From: Vibrio scophthalmi LMG 19158
GTDB taxonomy: Bacteria > Pseudomonadota > Gammaproteobacteria > Enterobacterales > Vibrionaceae
DNA: 64,000 nt
Direction: 5' to 3'
Assembly (NCBI RefSeq): GCF_000222585.1
Contig: NZ_AFWE01000093.1
Location: forward strand, 1 to 64,000
Positions 55,661 through 64,000 of this stretch are shown one piece after another; the stretch's first letter is position 1, and every line of letters starts with the position of its first letter. The notes under the pieces are model-generated. The model was not told the origin of the DNA. It did not search any database and worked only from the letters and a program-made list of their open reading frames with translations. A program made the translations under genes and the position numbers.

Positions 55661-56333
55661 GCGTATAAAGATGCGCGAGTCTAAGAAGCGCAACCTCGCT
55701 ATTCTCGTTTTGTCCCCACATCAGTCCATTCCCGCGTAGGTCGGAATCTCTTTTTATATTCGTTTTAAATCTAGCGTTCATTTTGAACACAATAAAAGCA
55801 AAAGCGAGATTCCCTTTTCCAAGGGAATGACCGAGTGGTGTTGTGAGCTCTAATGTCTACAGAGACCATTCATCTAGAGGCAAGAAACTCTGCCCTTACG
55901 TCATTCCCGCGAAGGCGGGAATCTAATGAATAAAAACTAAGTATGTTAGTTGTTGGCTGACTCGTTTTTGCCCCATTCCTTGTTTCGACTGATTCAGCAC
56001 ATCCACCACCAAAGCTTCATCTGACTTACTTTTCCTAATCCAACTATGTGACCAAATTCACTGTGCCACTACAGAATTTCAAGAAGGCCTATTATGCCTT
56101 CAGCTTCGATACACCAAACCTGATTGATTTCTAACATTTTTTTGCAGGAAGCTCACACAAAAGCATTTTGTAGGAATTATCCTGCTTTAGCTTTGCATTA
56201 TACTCTTTAAAATTAATTACTTATTAGACATTGAAACACACTGCACAATAAGTATGTTCATTAGCTGCAACCCACCAAGTGTTTAATACTAGCCAAAAGA
56301 AATACCAACAATACCAATAAAAAAGGATATTCC
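55661..56333. other. Intergenic region with three REP-like hairpins
   Basis: About 670 bases without a gene. It holds the REP-like hairpins at 55728-55747, 55809-55828 and 55903-55922. The rest (56000-56333) is AT-rich and should hold the GH18 promoter, with AAAGGATATTCC as its ribosome site. Confidence 0.5.
55728..55922. repeat. Cluster of three ATTCCCGC-type hairpin repeats
   Basis: Hairpins: ATTCCCG/TCGGAAT at 55728-55747 (one mismatch), ATTCCCTT/AAGGGAAT at 55809-55828 and ATTCCCGC/GCGGGAAT at 55903-55922. They share the GTCATTCCC...GGGAATCT layout of REP-type palindromes; the middle one is in the opposite orientation. The first two could be ends of one small mobile unit. Confidence 0.7.
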
Positions 56334-59183
56334 ATGAATAAAACATTAGGGGCAGCAATGCTTCTTGTCGCTGGGTTTACTTTAAGCCCTATTGCCTCAG
56401 CTATTGCTGCTGAACATGTAAATATTGACATTTCAGCAAATGAAAGTCAGTGGTGGAGCACTTATAGCGTTGAAATTCAAAATACTTCAAATCAAGTTAT
56501 TGATATGAAAGAATCTACGGTAGAGTTTCTACTACCTAATGCTATCAACGATGTTAGTTTTGTATCTTCAGCGCTCTCATATCCGAGCTGGACTATTGAA
56601 CATGAATTCACATCTGAAGGTGTTTATCACACTATCACTTATAAATTTGATGACGGTGTATGGGTTAAAAATACACTTCCTCGTGATGGATCATTCAATT
56701 TCTCCTTTGGGCTAAATAGCCAACTTCCAGATTTCCAATCGTTTGAAAACTCAATTAAATTCAATGGTTCAGGTGGTGGACAACCGCCTACACCAGAGCC
56801 AGAATTAGAATTGTCAATTCTTTCTCCTGTTGATGGACAAAAATTGACATCCAATGAAGCAACCGATATTACGATTTCTATTGCTGGTGAAACCGCGTCT
56901 AAAATCGAGTTTTGGGTCGACGGCAGTAAAATTGCTGAGCAAAATGTCGAGCAAGATAAAACAGATTATGCGCAATCTTGGACACCAAGTGAACTCGGTT
57001 TGGCAACAATCAACGTGCTTGTGTTTGATGAGAAAAACCAACAACTCAAACAGCAATCTGTCACAGTTGAAGTGGAATCGGATCACGATTTCTCAGCACC
57101 AGAAGTTCGTTTCATTACACCAGAAAATGGCGCCACTTTTAATAAAACAGAAACAGTATCGATCTCTGTTGATGCGTTCGATTCTGATGATGACTTAACC
57201 TCTGTTGTCATCAAAGCTAACAACGCTCAAATTTGTGAGTTTGACGCTAAGCAAACCGATCAATTTGCTTGTGATTGGCAGCCATCACAAGCCGGCTCTG
57301 TGACACTGAGCGCCATTGCCACCGATGAACAGAACCTAACGAGCACGACAAGTGTACAAATTACCGTTACTGAATCAAGCAACAGCTGTGGTGATGTTGC
57401 ACCTTATCAAGACGGGATCAGCTACCAAGTTGGCGATCGTGTTTCGAATATTGGTGAAGTATTCTCATGTACAGTATCTGGCTGGTGTGGTAACCCAGTA
57501 TGGGCACCAGGAACTGGACATCCTAGCTACCCTGATGCTTGGAAAGATGCTTGGCAATCAGAGGGAGAATGTGATCCAAACGCGTTACCTGAAATTGGTT
57601 TAGAAACGCCTTCTAACGGTGACCGCCTATCTCCGAATAAACCTTTTGACGTCATTGTCTATGCGACTGATGAAGATGGCGAAGTCGTAAAAGTAGAAGC
57701 TCTGCTTAACGGTAAGGTTGTCACAACAGCTACGCAACCAACATCAGACAATCAATACAAACTGACAGTTCCAGGTCAGGCTGAAGGTGCTTATGAATTA
57801 GTCACAGCAGCTTATGACGATAAAGGTGCATCAGCGGCAACGGCACCAATTACATTAGCGATTACCGACCAAGATCTTGTGGTTGCACTGACATCTCCAG
57901 TTGATGGTTCAAAATTCACGCAGGGACGTAGCATTAAACTTGCCGCTGACGCAGAAAGCTTCATTGGATCGATTCAGTCAGTGACCTTCAAGGTAAATGG
58001 AACGGAGCTAGTCACACTGAATAAAGCACCATACGAATATGAGTGGGTAGGTGCACAAGAAGGCACCCACACCATTGAGGCTATTGCCATCAATACTGAA
58101 GGTGACACGCTAGCAAGCCCAGTGTCGACGATTGAAGTAAAGGAAGCGAAACCAGAAACAGGTTTACGTGATAACCCAGACCGTTCAATTACTTATTTGA
58201 CGTCGTGGGGACTGACAAATATTGAAGAACTGCAAAACTCTCAAGGTGATGCATACTTCTTGTCTTTTGGTAAGTGGGACTCTAACGGTAACATCCAAGT
58301 AACGGATTCAATGATTGAACCAAGTTACAACGACTCTTGGATGGCTCCAGGCTACCAGTCATGGACAGAACTAAAACATAGCCACCCAAATAAAACCATG
58401 ATGGTTGCATTTGGTGGTCAAACGCATGAAAGTATGTGGGCTTATATGGACTCTCCTGCTGCACGCGAGTCGATTGCCAATGGTCTTGTTGAAATGATGA
58501 ACAAGCCTTATCCAGTGTATAAGAAAAACCTTAAACCAGAAGATATGGTTGGAGAATGTCTTGCGACGAACTGGTCTGGTGAGTGCGATTACAGCAAGTA
58601 TCAACTTGCTGGCTATGTAAGTATTGATGGCATCGATTTCGACTACGAAAAAGCCGCACGCCTTACAGAACAAGAGAACCGTAACCTAGAAGCGTTGATT
58701 GATTTGATTCGTGCCAAAGTCGGTAAGAGTAAGCTTATCTCTTTGACAACTTACCATGTAGGTGCCGACCCTGTGGAGTGTGCAAATCCAAGCGTTATTG
58801 AAAACTGTTCATTCATCGAGCCAGATCGTTCTAGCCACCATGGTGAAGTTATATCACTCCTTCAAAATACCAAAGATAGCGTTGATTTCTTCAACGTAAT
58901 GACATACGACGCGGGTAAAAACTTCAAGTACGATGTAGCGATGGCAAACTATGCCAAACACGTGGGTGACCCATCAAAAATCGTGCTTGGTGCAACCATC
59001 AATAGCCAATGGGGGCCAGATGGTCGTTTTGTTGAAACTCGTGAAAATAATATTGAACGAGCAAAATGGCAGAAAGCTCAAGGATACGGCGGTTTCTTTA
59101 TTTGGACGCTAGGCTCAAACACTGAAAGCCTTTCTATGCAAGAGCAAGTTGAATACTTCAACGAAATGATATCTCACAACTAA
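56334..59183 (+). CDS. Secreted multidomain chitinase, GH18 family
   Basis: The product has 949 residues with a signal peptide (about 1-25). An N-terminal carbohydrate-binding-like domain (27-150), two Ig-like domains (155-345), a CBM5/12 domain (350-410, WAPGTGHPSYPDAW), two further Ig-like domains (about 420-600) and the GH18 barrel (about 615-949) follow. The catalytic motif is D765-G-I-D768-F-D770-Y-E772, with E772 the acid. MTYD and FFIWTLG barrel motifs are present. It cuts chitin to oligosaccharides outside the cell and complements the GH19 enzyme. Modules 1-2 match those of the GH19 protein closely. Confidence 0.93.
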   Translation: MNKTLGAAMLLVAGFTLSPIASAIAAEHVNIDISANESQWWSTYSVEIQNTSNQVIDMKESTVEFLLPNAINDVSFVSSALSYPSWTIEHEFTSEGVYHTITYKFDDGVWVKNTLPRDGSFNFSFGLNSQLPDFQSFENSIKFNGSGGGQPPTPEPELELSILSPVDGQKLTSNEATDITISIAGETASKIEFWVDGSKIAEQNVEQDKTDYAQSWTPSELGLATINVLVFDEKNQQLKQQSVTVEVESDHDFSAPEVRFITPENGATFNKTETVSISVDAFDSDDDLTSVVIKANNAQICEFDAKQTDQFACDWQPSQAGSVTLSAIATDEQNLTSTTSVQITVTESSNSCGDVAPYQDGISYQVGDRVSNIGEVFSCTVSGWCGNPVWAPGTGHPSYPDAWKDAWQSEGECDPNALPEIGLETPSNGDRLSPNKPFDVIVYATDEDGEVVKVEALLNGKVVTTATQPTSDNQYKLTVPGQAEGAYELVTAAYDDKGASAATAPITLAITDQDLVVALTSPVDGSKFTQGRSIKLAADAESFIGSIQSVTFKVNGTELVTLNKAPYEYEWVGAQEGTHTIEAIAINTEGDTLASPVSTIEVKEAKPETGLRDNPDRSITYLTSWGLTNIEELQNSQGDAYFLSFGKWDSNGNIQVTDSMIEPSYNDSWMAPGYQSWTELKHSHPNKTMMVAFGGQTHESMWAYMDSPAARESIANGLVEMMNKPYPVYKKNLKPEDMVGECLATNWSGECDYSKYQLAGYVSIDGIDFDYEKAARLTEQENRNLEALIDLIRAKVGKSKLISLTTYHVGADPVECANPSVIENCSFIEPDRSSHHGEVISLLQNTKDSVDFFNVMTYDAGKNFKYDVAMANYAKHVGDPSKIVLGATINSQWGPDGRFVETRENNIERAKWQKAQGYGGFFIWTLGSNTESLSMQEQVEYFNEMISHN

Positions 59184-59194
59184 ACCATCGCAAA

Positions 59195-59226
59195 GAGGCG
59201 CTGTCTAAACGAAGCGCCTCGTCTTT
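59195..59226 (+). terminator. Terminator of the GH18 gene
   Basis: GAGGCGC (59195-59201) and GCGCCTC (59214-59220) form a 7-bp GC-rich stem followed by GTCTTT. Confidence 0.65.
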
Positions 59227-59472
59227 ACTAGTCCCTGTAAATGATTCTGTGGGTTCTGTAGCAAATTTTGCTAAAGACGTGACAGGGGAGAGGCTGCGCT
59301 CAACAATGATCTTCTCCAGCCTAACTGGACTCTTACACTAAGCGATTTTCCGATACCAAAAGTTATCCGTACTTTTCCAATTTAGTGATTACTCTAAGAA
59401 GGTTTTGTCCACTTACGATTCAGCTACTCATTACTTAATCGGCTATCATCGCCTTACTGACATGTCTTTCAT

Positions 59473-59516
59473 GCTTGTCGAGCACTCTTAACGATGGTCA
59501 AGAGTGCGCGACAAGC
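59473..59516. terminator. Long hairpin before the MFS gene end
   Basis: GCTTGTCGAGCACTCTT (59473-59489) and AAGAGTGCGCGACAAGC (59500-59516) pair over 17 positions with one mismatch and a 10-base loop, between convergent genes. It has no U-tract on either strand. Confidence 0.55.
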
Positions 59517-59531
59517 ACAAACTGCATGCGT

Positions 59532-60863
59532 TTAAAAAATCGCTTTCTTTTTATTTTGGAAATAGAACATTGCACTGATGGCAATGAACAGCAGGGTAAA
59601 ATAGTAGAAGAATGACGACAGTGAGGCTAAGAAGTCGAGATGCCTCTCTATTTGTTGCTCAGTGTAGTTCTCTGAGATCAATTTATAGTAGTAGGCATAT
59701 AAGATCCCGATAGAGCCGTAACCTAGGTTAAACATCAAACCCTTAAAGCTTAAAACGGTTGCTCTATTATGTGATTCAGTCTTTTTATTGAGGTGATAGC
59801 TGATGAAAATATTCATCGTCATGATAATAAAGATCAGGATCAGCGCCGGTATTACTCCGTAAATCGACCAGCCAAGACTGATCCAATAATAAGTTGCCAT
59901 TGTCGCTAAACCCATTACAACAATGAATTTTTTGGGTGCCATACTTTCAGCCAATCGACGACTTTGTCCTGCCAGGAGGATTTTGAGCAAACTTATCCCT
60001 GCGCCGATTAAACCGAAATAGATAATCGGGATATCAATGGCGCGATAGTATTGACTGTTCATGGTTAAAAACATGCGAGATGTGTGTTCGAACAAGCTGT
60101 AATAAAGCAATATGAACAGCACGTAAGGTGTCGAAAGCACCCATTTCCCCGTTATTCCTGTGAGTTTTAGGCTGGCGATGGTAGTGGCCATTTTGGTGTG
60201 ATTCGCCGGTAATATTTTTTTCGCTTCTCTCATGTTTGTCGCGGCATAAATGGCGATCATCGCAACAATTAAGGTGGCATAAACAGGGATGCGCATGATG
60301 TCTTGGGTGTTTTGCGGTTCAGCTAATCCGAGAAACTGGTAAACGCCGCTCATGAAGTTAACGTCATACATGGCAGCGCCCAACAGCGTGACAAAAATGC
60401 CAACACTTGAGGCAATGCGAAGCTGAATTTGTAACACGCGCGGCCACAGTTCTTCTTTGCCCTGATCTTTTAGGGTGTCGTAAGCTAAGGCTTCATCGGC
60501 ACCGCTTGCTAACGCTGTTGCTAAGCCACTTAAGATTCGGTTAATCAAAAATACGTTGAACACCAATGTCGGGTTACCAATCGGTACCACGGCGATCATG
60601 GCGATTTCAACAAACATGACAATCGATGACAACACCACGAGCTTTTTACGCCCTAAGGTATCAGCAAACGCGCCCGATGGGACTTCGGCAAGCACAATGG
60701 TGGCAGCCCAAACCACGTTGAGCATGGCAAATTGGGAAAGGGTTAGGCCGTAATCTAAATAGAGTAGTGTGAATATAGGGTAGTAAAAGCGCGCAAAGTA
60801 GCTGCTTCGAAACATTAAGAAGTAGCGTACATTACGAATTTGAAGGATTTCTTTGAGTGTCAT
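59532..60863 (-). CDS. MFS transporter
   Basis: The product has 443 residues with 10-12 hydrophobic helices. The helix 2-3 loop carries GAFADTLGRKKLV, an MFS motif A, and NRILSGLATALASGADEALAYD follows in helix 4-5, as in multidrug/sugar efflux MFS carriers of the MFS_1 type with this SGADEAL pattern. A long loop near 200-215 divides the halves. No neighbour suggests a substrate. The ribosome site is poor. Confidence 0.82.
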   Translation of the reverse strand: MTLKEILQIRNVRYFLMFRSSYFARFYYPIFTLLYLDYGLTLSQFAMLNVVWAATIVLAEVPSGAFADTLGRKKLVVLSSIVMFVEIAMIAVVPIGNPTLVFNVFLINRILSGLATALASGADEALAYDTLKDQGKEELWPRVLQIQLRIASSVGIFVTLLGAAMYDVNFMSGVYQFLGLAEPQNTQDIMRIPVYATLIVAMIAIYAATNMREAKKILPANHTKMATTIASLKLTGITGKWVLSTPYVLFILLYYSLFEHTSRMFLTMNSQYYRAIDIPIIYFGLIGAGISLLKILLAGQSRRLAESMAPKKFIVVMGLATMATYYWISLGWSIYGVIPALILIFIIMTMNIFISYHLNKKTESHNRATVLSFKGLMFNLGYGSIGILYAYYYKLISENYTEQQIERHLDFLASLSSFFYYFTLLFIAISAMFYFQNKKKAIF

Positions 60864-61845
60864 GAAATATTCTGTAGTTTTAGCGACATAAGATTAGCGT
60901 TCGATCTTTATGAGGTAAATAGTAAAGATTCTGCCTTAGATATCATGAGATTGTTGCAAAAATCCATAAGTTTCTGAATGAGTAGCGTCATTATTCAAAG
61001 TTCGCTTTCAGTTTGGTTGCATAGTGAGTACTGTGCAACCATTAGCCATCATTAAATTGAACGCACTGGCTTTTGTGTTTTAAAGGATTATTACGTTTTG
61101 AGTACTGCGTTTATGGTGTAAATTTCATCCGTTAGCCGATATCAGCCTAAAATGAACAATTTAAGTGTTTGTTTTAAATGGTGTTGTAAATTTCAATCGA
61201 AATAGCTATCTATTCTGCATGTCAGGTGTATAGTGGCCTCAGCTTACGTAGCTTAGCGATTGATGAAATGTTAGTTGGATAAACTAGCTGTTTTGTCTCT
61301 AATCACTCCGTCATCTTTGCCCTGAGATGGTTTTCTTCATTCCCGATTTAGTTGTTTCGAATATTAAATTGCCATGTTATCGAGGTATCGGTCATATCAG
61401 ACGATAGGCTTAGTTAAATGGTTGACGAAACGAAATATGTAGCGCCGTAGCAATCACTAGTTGCGCTGATATTGTTATCTATTTCAATGCTATTGCTACA
61501 GACAGTGTTAAACGTTGGCTGGAAGTCAGGGCGGTAAGGCTCACAGCTGCAAATGTTACTCTCGCTTAATCGATAGTCGCGGGATGGTTTAATTTTGGTG
61601 TGACAAGGTGTTTACATTTGTAGCCGCTGATTACTTAAAACCATCCACGATGAACCGGCAAGTATACTTTATCTAATGCAATACATTCGCTTGTGAGCGA
61701 TGTATCAAAGCGTCATTTCTTATCCAGAGTGAATGTCAGTATTTGAGTTGGTTATTCAATTTGAGTAACTCGCTACAGTGGTGTTGAACTCACTAGGCTT
61801 AAGGTTGAGAGCTTTTTATATTGAAACTGAAATGGATATCTAACT
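60864..61845. other. Long gene-free stretch, about 980 bases
   Basis: No convincing frame on either strand. Dyads: GGTTGCA/TGCAACC at 61015-61040 and GGATGGTTTAA at 61582-61592 against TTAAAACCATCC at 61635-61646. An untranslated RNA is possible, but no known family fits. Confidence 0.4.
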
Positions 61846-61989
61846 TTGAAAAAGAAAACTCCAACGACTAAGCCGAGCAAAGGTACGAGTGAGGCTAAAG
61901 ATGACAAGTCAAATAATATCCATCAAGTAAGGCGAAGAATTGAAGATATTCTGTTGGAAAGAGAGCAGAAAGAACGTTTGGATCTTTGA
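61846..61989 (+). CDS. Small charged protein resembling PA3496-type envelope proteins
   Basis: The product has 47 residues from a TTG start at 61846, with GGATATC upstream. A Lys/Thr/Ser-rich N-terminal half is followed by HQVRRRIEDILLEREQKERLDL, which resembles the [V]RRRxEDxLEE helix of the PA3496 family. That family is linked to envelope integrity by name only. It is 15 bases before the next small gene, whose ribosome site lies in the gap, so they are likely cotranscribed. Confidence 0.5.
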   Translation: MKKKTPTTKPSKGTSEAKDDKSNNIHQVRRRIEDILLEREQKERLDL

Positions 61990-62004
61990 TGGTAAGAGGA
62001 AGTT

Positions 62005-62211
62005 ATGAAAAAACCGGTAAGAAAAAACGTCAAAAAGATGCGTAAAAGTGATTTTGAAGAGCGATTCACCAATATGGTTGGTGAATATAATCAAGCAAAG
62101 GAAATCCTTGAATCGTTAGCGGTAGGCACTGCCGAGTACAACAAACAAAAAAAACAGTGCGACATCCTTTTTGCTAGCGCCGAACGTTTCATAAATTCCG
62201 TCAAGAATTAA
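62005..62211 (+). CDS. Small basic helical protein of unknown function
   Basis: The product has 68 residues, with AGAGGAAGTT before the ATG. The N-terminal 20 residues are strongly basic (KKPVRKNVKKMRKSDFEERF). The rest is a predicted helical pair with AKEILESLAVGTAEYNKQKKQCD. There is no signal peptide. I do not recognise a family; a ribosome- or nucleic-acid-associated role is a guess. A terminator follows. Confidence 0.6.
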   Translation: MKKPVRKNVKKMRKSDFEERFTNMVGEYNQAKEILESLAVGTAEYNKQKKQCDILFASAERFINSVKN

Positions 62212-62226
62212 TATTACGTGTGCAAT

Positions 62227-62262
62227 ACAAAGCCTGCATTTATTTGCGGGCTTTGTTTTATC
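62227..62262 (+). terminator. Terminator of the two small charged protein genes
   Basis: ACAAAGCCTGC (62227-62237) and GCGGGCTTTGT (62246-62256) pair, with one G-U pair, and TTTATC follows. Confidence 0.75.
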
Positions 62263-62395
62263 TGCGTTTTAGAACAATACAACGTAGCAGTATGTATACA
62301 CGTGATTTTAAGCACCAGATATTAACAATATTGGCAAATACTTTAACGAGTGAGCGGTATGAAGTGAGCGAGTGTCGTGTCTAATGATAAAGGTT

Positions 62396-63313
62396 TTACT
62401 TTATTGAGTATTGGCACTTACCATTGTTTTTTGATTCGTATAAGGCGAGATCGGCACGGTGGTAGATAGCTTCGATATCGTTATCTTCTTTTTTGAAATG
62501 GGTGATCCCGACACTTAGACTGAGAGGGTAGTTAGGGACATCCTTATTGATATAAAGAGTGGCAACAGCTTGGTTGAGTTTGCGTGCTAAATCAACACAA
62601 GAGAGCTCATCATTGCATCGATGAATAATGCCTAATTCATCCCCACCTAAACGTGCGATAATATCTCCTTCACTAAGTATCGACTGGCATTTCTTTGTGG
62701 TTTGACGAATCGCATCATCACCGGTTTGATGACCGTAAATATCGTTTATTTTCTTGAATTCATCGATATCGACCAGCAAGAAGCAGTAATGTTGTTGTGA
62801 CTGGTGAAAGTGCGCTAAAGCATCGGAAAAAAACTCGTATAGTTTCCTACGGTTATAGACTCCGGTCAGGTGATCCATCTCAGCATAGTAAGTGAGCTGT
62901 TGGGCCAGTTCATGGCGAACGGTGATATTACGAGCAACCCAAACAACCGCTCTTTCACCGTGATAGAGTGATTTTAATGGGTTCACTCGGCCTTCAAACC
63001 TTAATGATCCAGCGGGGCCGGAGTTCACATCTAAACAATCCACATCATTCCCTGCCAGCGAATATTCAAAACACATCAGTGTGTTTTTGGTCAGTGTTTC
63101 ATCAATTCTTTCCAGAAACCAGTTAGCGTTGGTGGGGGATAAGACATCACGCAAATTCTTACCGATCAGCGATAAACCATCGTGATACATTTCGGTATTG
63201 TCCCCGCCAAGAATATCGGCATATAAGCCAGATTCCGTCAAAATAAAAACCAAATCAGGCAGCGCGGATATGATCGCGGCATATTCCTCATAACGATGTT
63301 TATCATCAAGCAT
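62396..63313 (-). CDS. PAS-GGDEF protein with a GGDEL signature, putative diguanylate cyclase
   Basis: The product has 305 residues from the ATG at 63313, which has AAGGA upstream; an ATG at 63340 would add nine. A PAS-like sensor domain covers about 10-125, then MDHLTGVYNRRKLYEFF opens the GGDEF domain (about 135-300). The active loop reads ARLGGDELG, so the last residue of GGDEF is Leu. The product-inhibition RxxD site is absent (SEGD precedes it). Activity is therefore plausible but uncertain. There is no membrane segment. Confidence 0.8.
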   Translation of the reverse strand: MLDDKHRYEEYAAIISALPDLVFILTESGLYADILGGDNTEMYHDGLSLIGKNLRDVLSPTNANWFLERIDETLTKNTLMCFEYSLAGNDVDCLDVNSGPAGSLRFEGRVNPLKSLYHGERAVVWVARNITVRHELAQQLTYYAEMDHLTGVYNRRKLYEFFSDALAHFHQSQQHYCFLLVDIDEFKKINDIYGHQTGDDAIRQTTKKCQSILSEGDIIARLGGDELGIIHRCNDELSCVDLARKLNQAVATLYINKDVPNYPLSLSVGITHFKKEDNDIEAIYHRADLALYESKNNGKCQYSIK

Positions 63314-63703
63314 GACTTGCTTCCTTTCACCTTGCGTCATTTCGGCCTTTACTCATTCTAAAATTTGAACGCTTTAAACTTTTCAGTGTGCGATTGCACA
63401 AAAATCATACACTCAAAGTTAGAGTTTAGACTCGAAGATTTGGTCTAGGTGATAGCTAGTTAACGTTTTTGTAAGATCACGTTGTGAGAGATTCTCACTA
63501 ATGATGTTGTTTTGTGTGCTATCAATTCAAAAAAATTGTAATTTTATTTTTACTTAAATCAATAGTTTATATTCATTATCATCTCAAAGTTAAGATTGTG
63601 GCTTTACATTGGTATGTCGTACTGTATAGTTTTTCTGCAAACAGTACGGCATTCGCCTGTATGTTAAATCACAAAATGAAATAACTAACGACGAGTAACA
63701 GTA
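63314..63703. other. Intergenic region with promoter of the lipoprotein gene
   Basis: 390 AT-rich bases between divergent genes. The promoter and dyad of the lipoprotein gene (63603-63648) are listed separately; the GGDEF promoter is not evident. Confidence 0.35.
63603..63648 (+). promoter_or_regulatory. Promoter and dyad upstream of the lipoprotein gene
   Basis: TTTACA (63603-63608), 16 bases, TATAGT (63625-63630) matches sigma-70 hexamers five of six each. CGTACTGT (63618-63625) and ACAGTACG (63641-63648) are perfect inverted repeats around the -10 and start point, well placed to be an operator. Confidence 0.6.
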
Positions 63704-64000
63704 ATGAATTTTAAGAAGAATGTAGTAGCAGTAGTATTGGCTTCATCAATGATGTTTGGTTGTTCAGCGTTTAGCGATAACGCAAGTGTTGATTACGATC
63801 AACAGCTTGTTGTGGGTAACGAACTTTCTGTGCGTGCGACCGACGAATACCAGTTTTCAAAAATCAAGGAAGGTGAACTTGTTCGTACAACGGTGAATAC
63901 TGCATTCTTAATTGCGAAGCCTATGTACGAAGATTACATCAAGTCTGCGGAAAACCAGCCAGAAGTTAAGCAGTTCTTAGCTTATACACAAAATATGTCC
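63704..64000 (+). CDS. Lipoprotein, 5' part only (cut by window edge)
   Basis: The visible 99 residues start MNFKKNVVAVVLASSMMFGC, a signal peptide with the lipobox M-F-G-C at residue 20, so the protein is lipid-anchored. The mature part begins with an acidic, Ser/Asp-rich segment and continues hydrophilic. No family is recognised from this fragment. The gene runs off the right edge without a stop. Confidence 0.8.
   Translation, partial: MNFKKNVVAVVLASSMMFGCSAFSDNASVDYDQQLVVGNELSVRATDEYQFSKIKEGELVRTTVNTAFLIAKPMYEDYIKSAENQPEVKQFLAYTQNMS

Noticed and set aside
1-64000. tRNA or rRNA genes, CRISPR arrays, IS elements, integrases and c-di-GMP riboswitches
   Set aside because: Looked for by eye on both strands; none had the required motifs. 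A covariance-model scan would be decisive for small RNAs.

Overview
The window reads as a chromosomal segment of a Vibrio or close relative (Gammaproteobacteria). Evidence: YajD, IbpA, RsuA and DnaK copies that look enteric or vibrio-like, a DUF2860-type outer-membrane protein, two large secreted chitinases, and moderate, even base composition. There are no rRNA or tRNA genes, insertion sequences, integrase genes or CRISPR arrays. Many genes look like second copies of housekeeping functions (DnaK/DnaJ without GrpE, HflX, FabV) or niche catabolic genes. This would suit the smaller vibrio chromosome, but that is inference.

Layout. 1-9.7 kb: two genes of unknown function at the left edge, an RsuA-type pseudouridine synthase, a leucine-rich-repeat lipoprotein, a membrane protein, a secreted alkylsulfatase with a small secreted companion, the HNH protein YajD and a DyP peroxidase. 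9.9-20.4 kb: a catabolic or fermentative cluster on both sides of a LysR regulator. The minus strand carries CoA-transferase, MaoC hydratase, FabV/Ter-type enoyl reductase, MFS carrier, esterase and porin; the plus strand carries an NAD-type SDR 3-ketoacyl reductase and a thiolase. Together the enzymes would connect acetyl-CoA, acetoacetyl-CoA, (R)-3-hydroxybutyryl-CoA, crotonyl-CoA and butyryl-CoA/butyrate. 20.5-24.2 kb: a heat-shock group (ibpA, dnaK, zinc-finger-less DnaJ) whose ibpA leader contains a ROSE-like RNA thermometer. 24.7-26.1 kb: a divergent HflX paralogue with an acidic insertion.

26.2-32.9 kb: an RND efflux pair, divergent from a permease of the ArsP/YraQ type with a Met/His/Cys/Asp-rich tandem-repeat loop, then an SDR. 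33-38.3 kb: a large secreted MORN-repeat protein, a methylthioadenosine nucleosidase with a signal peptide, and a large unknown protein. 38.5-42.8 kb: a 1443-residue fusion of a 2Fe-2S domain, a GltD-like NAD(P)H:FAD module, ferredoxin clusters and a molybdopterin formate-dehydrogenase catalytic part. 43-49.4 kb: GNAT, two AraC regulators, a small protein, a Tat-exported amidase and a DUF2860 protein. 49.6-59.2 kb: a GH19 chitinase and a GH18 chitinase sharing homologous Ig-like modules, with a methyltransferase, a class-3 lipase and REP-like hairpins between them. 59.5-64 kb: an MFS carrier, a long gene-free stretch, two small charged proteins, a PAS-GGDEF protein with a GGDEL signature, and the start of a lipoprotein gene.

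The strongest candidate for a little-described system is the LysR-centred C4 acyl-CoA cluster. It carries a full set of enzymes for an (R)-route to or from butyrate, and repeated GCAAATTCG-like half-sites lie in the divergent control region. Starts were moved downstream where a Shine-Dalgarno sequence or signal peptide favoured an internal ATG.
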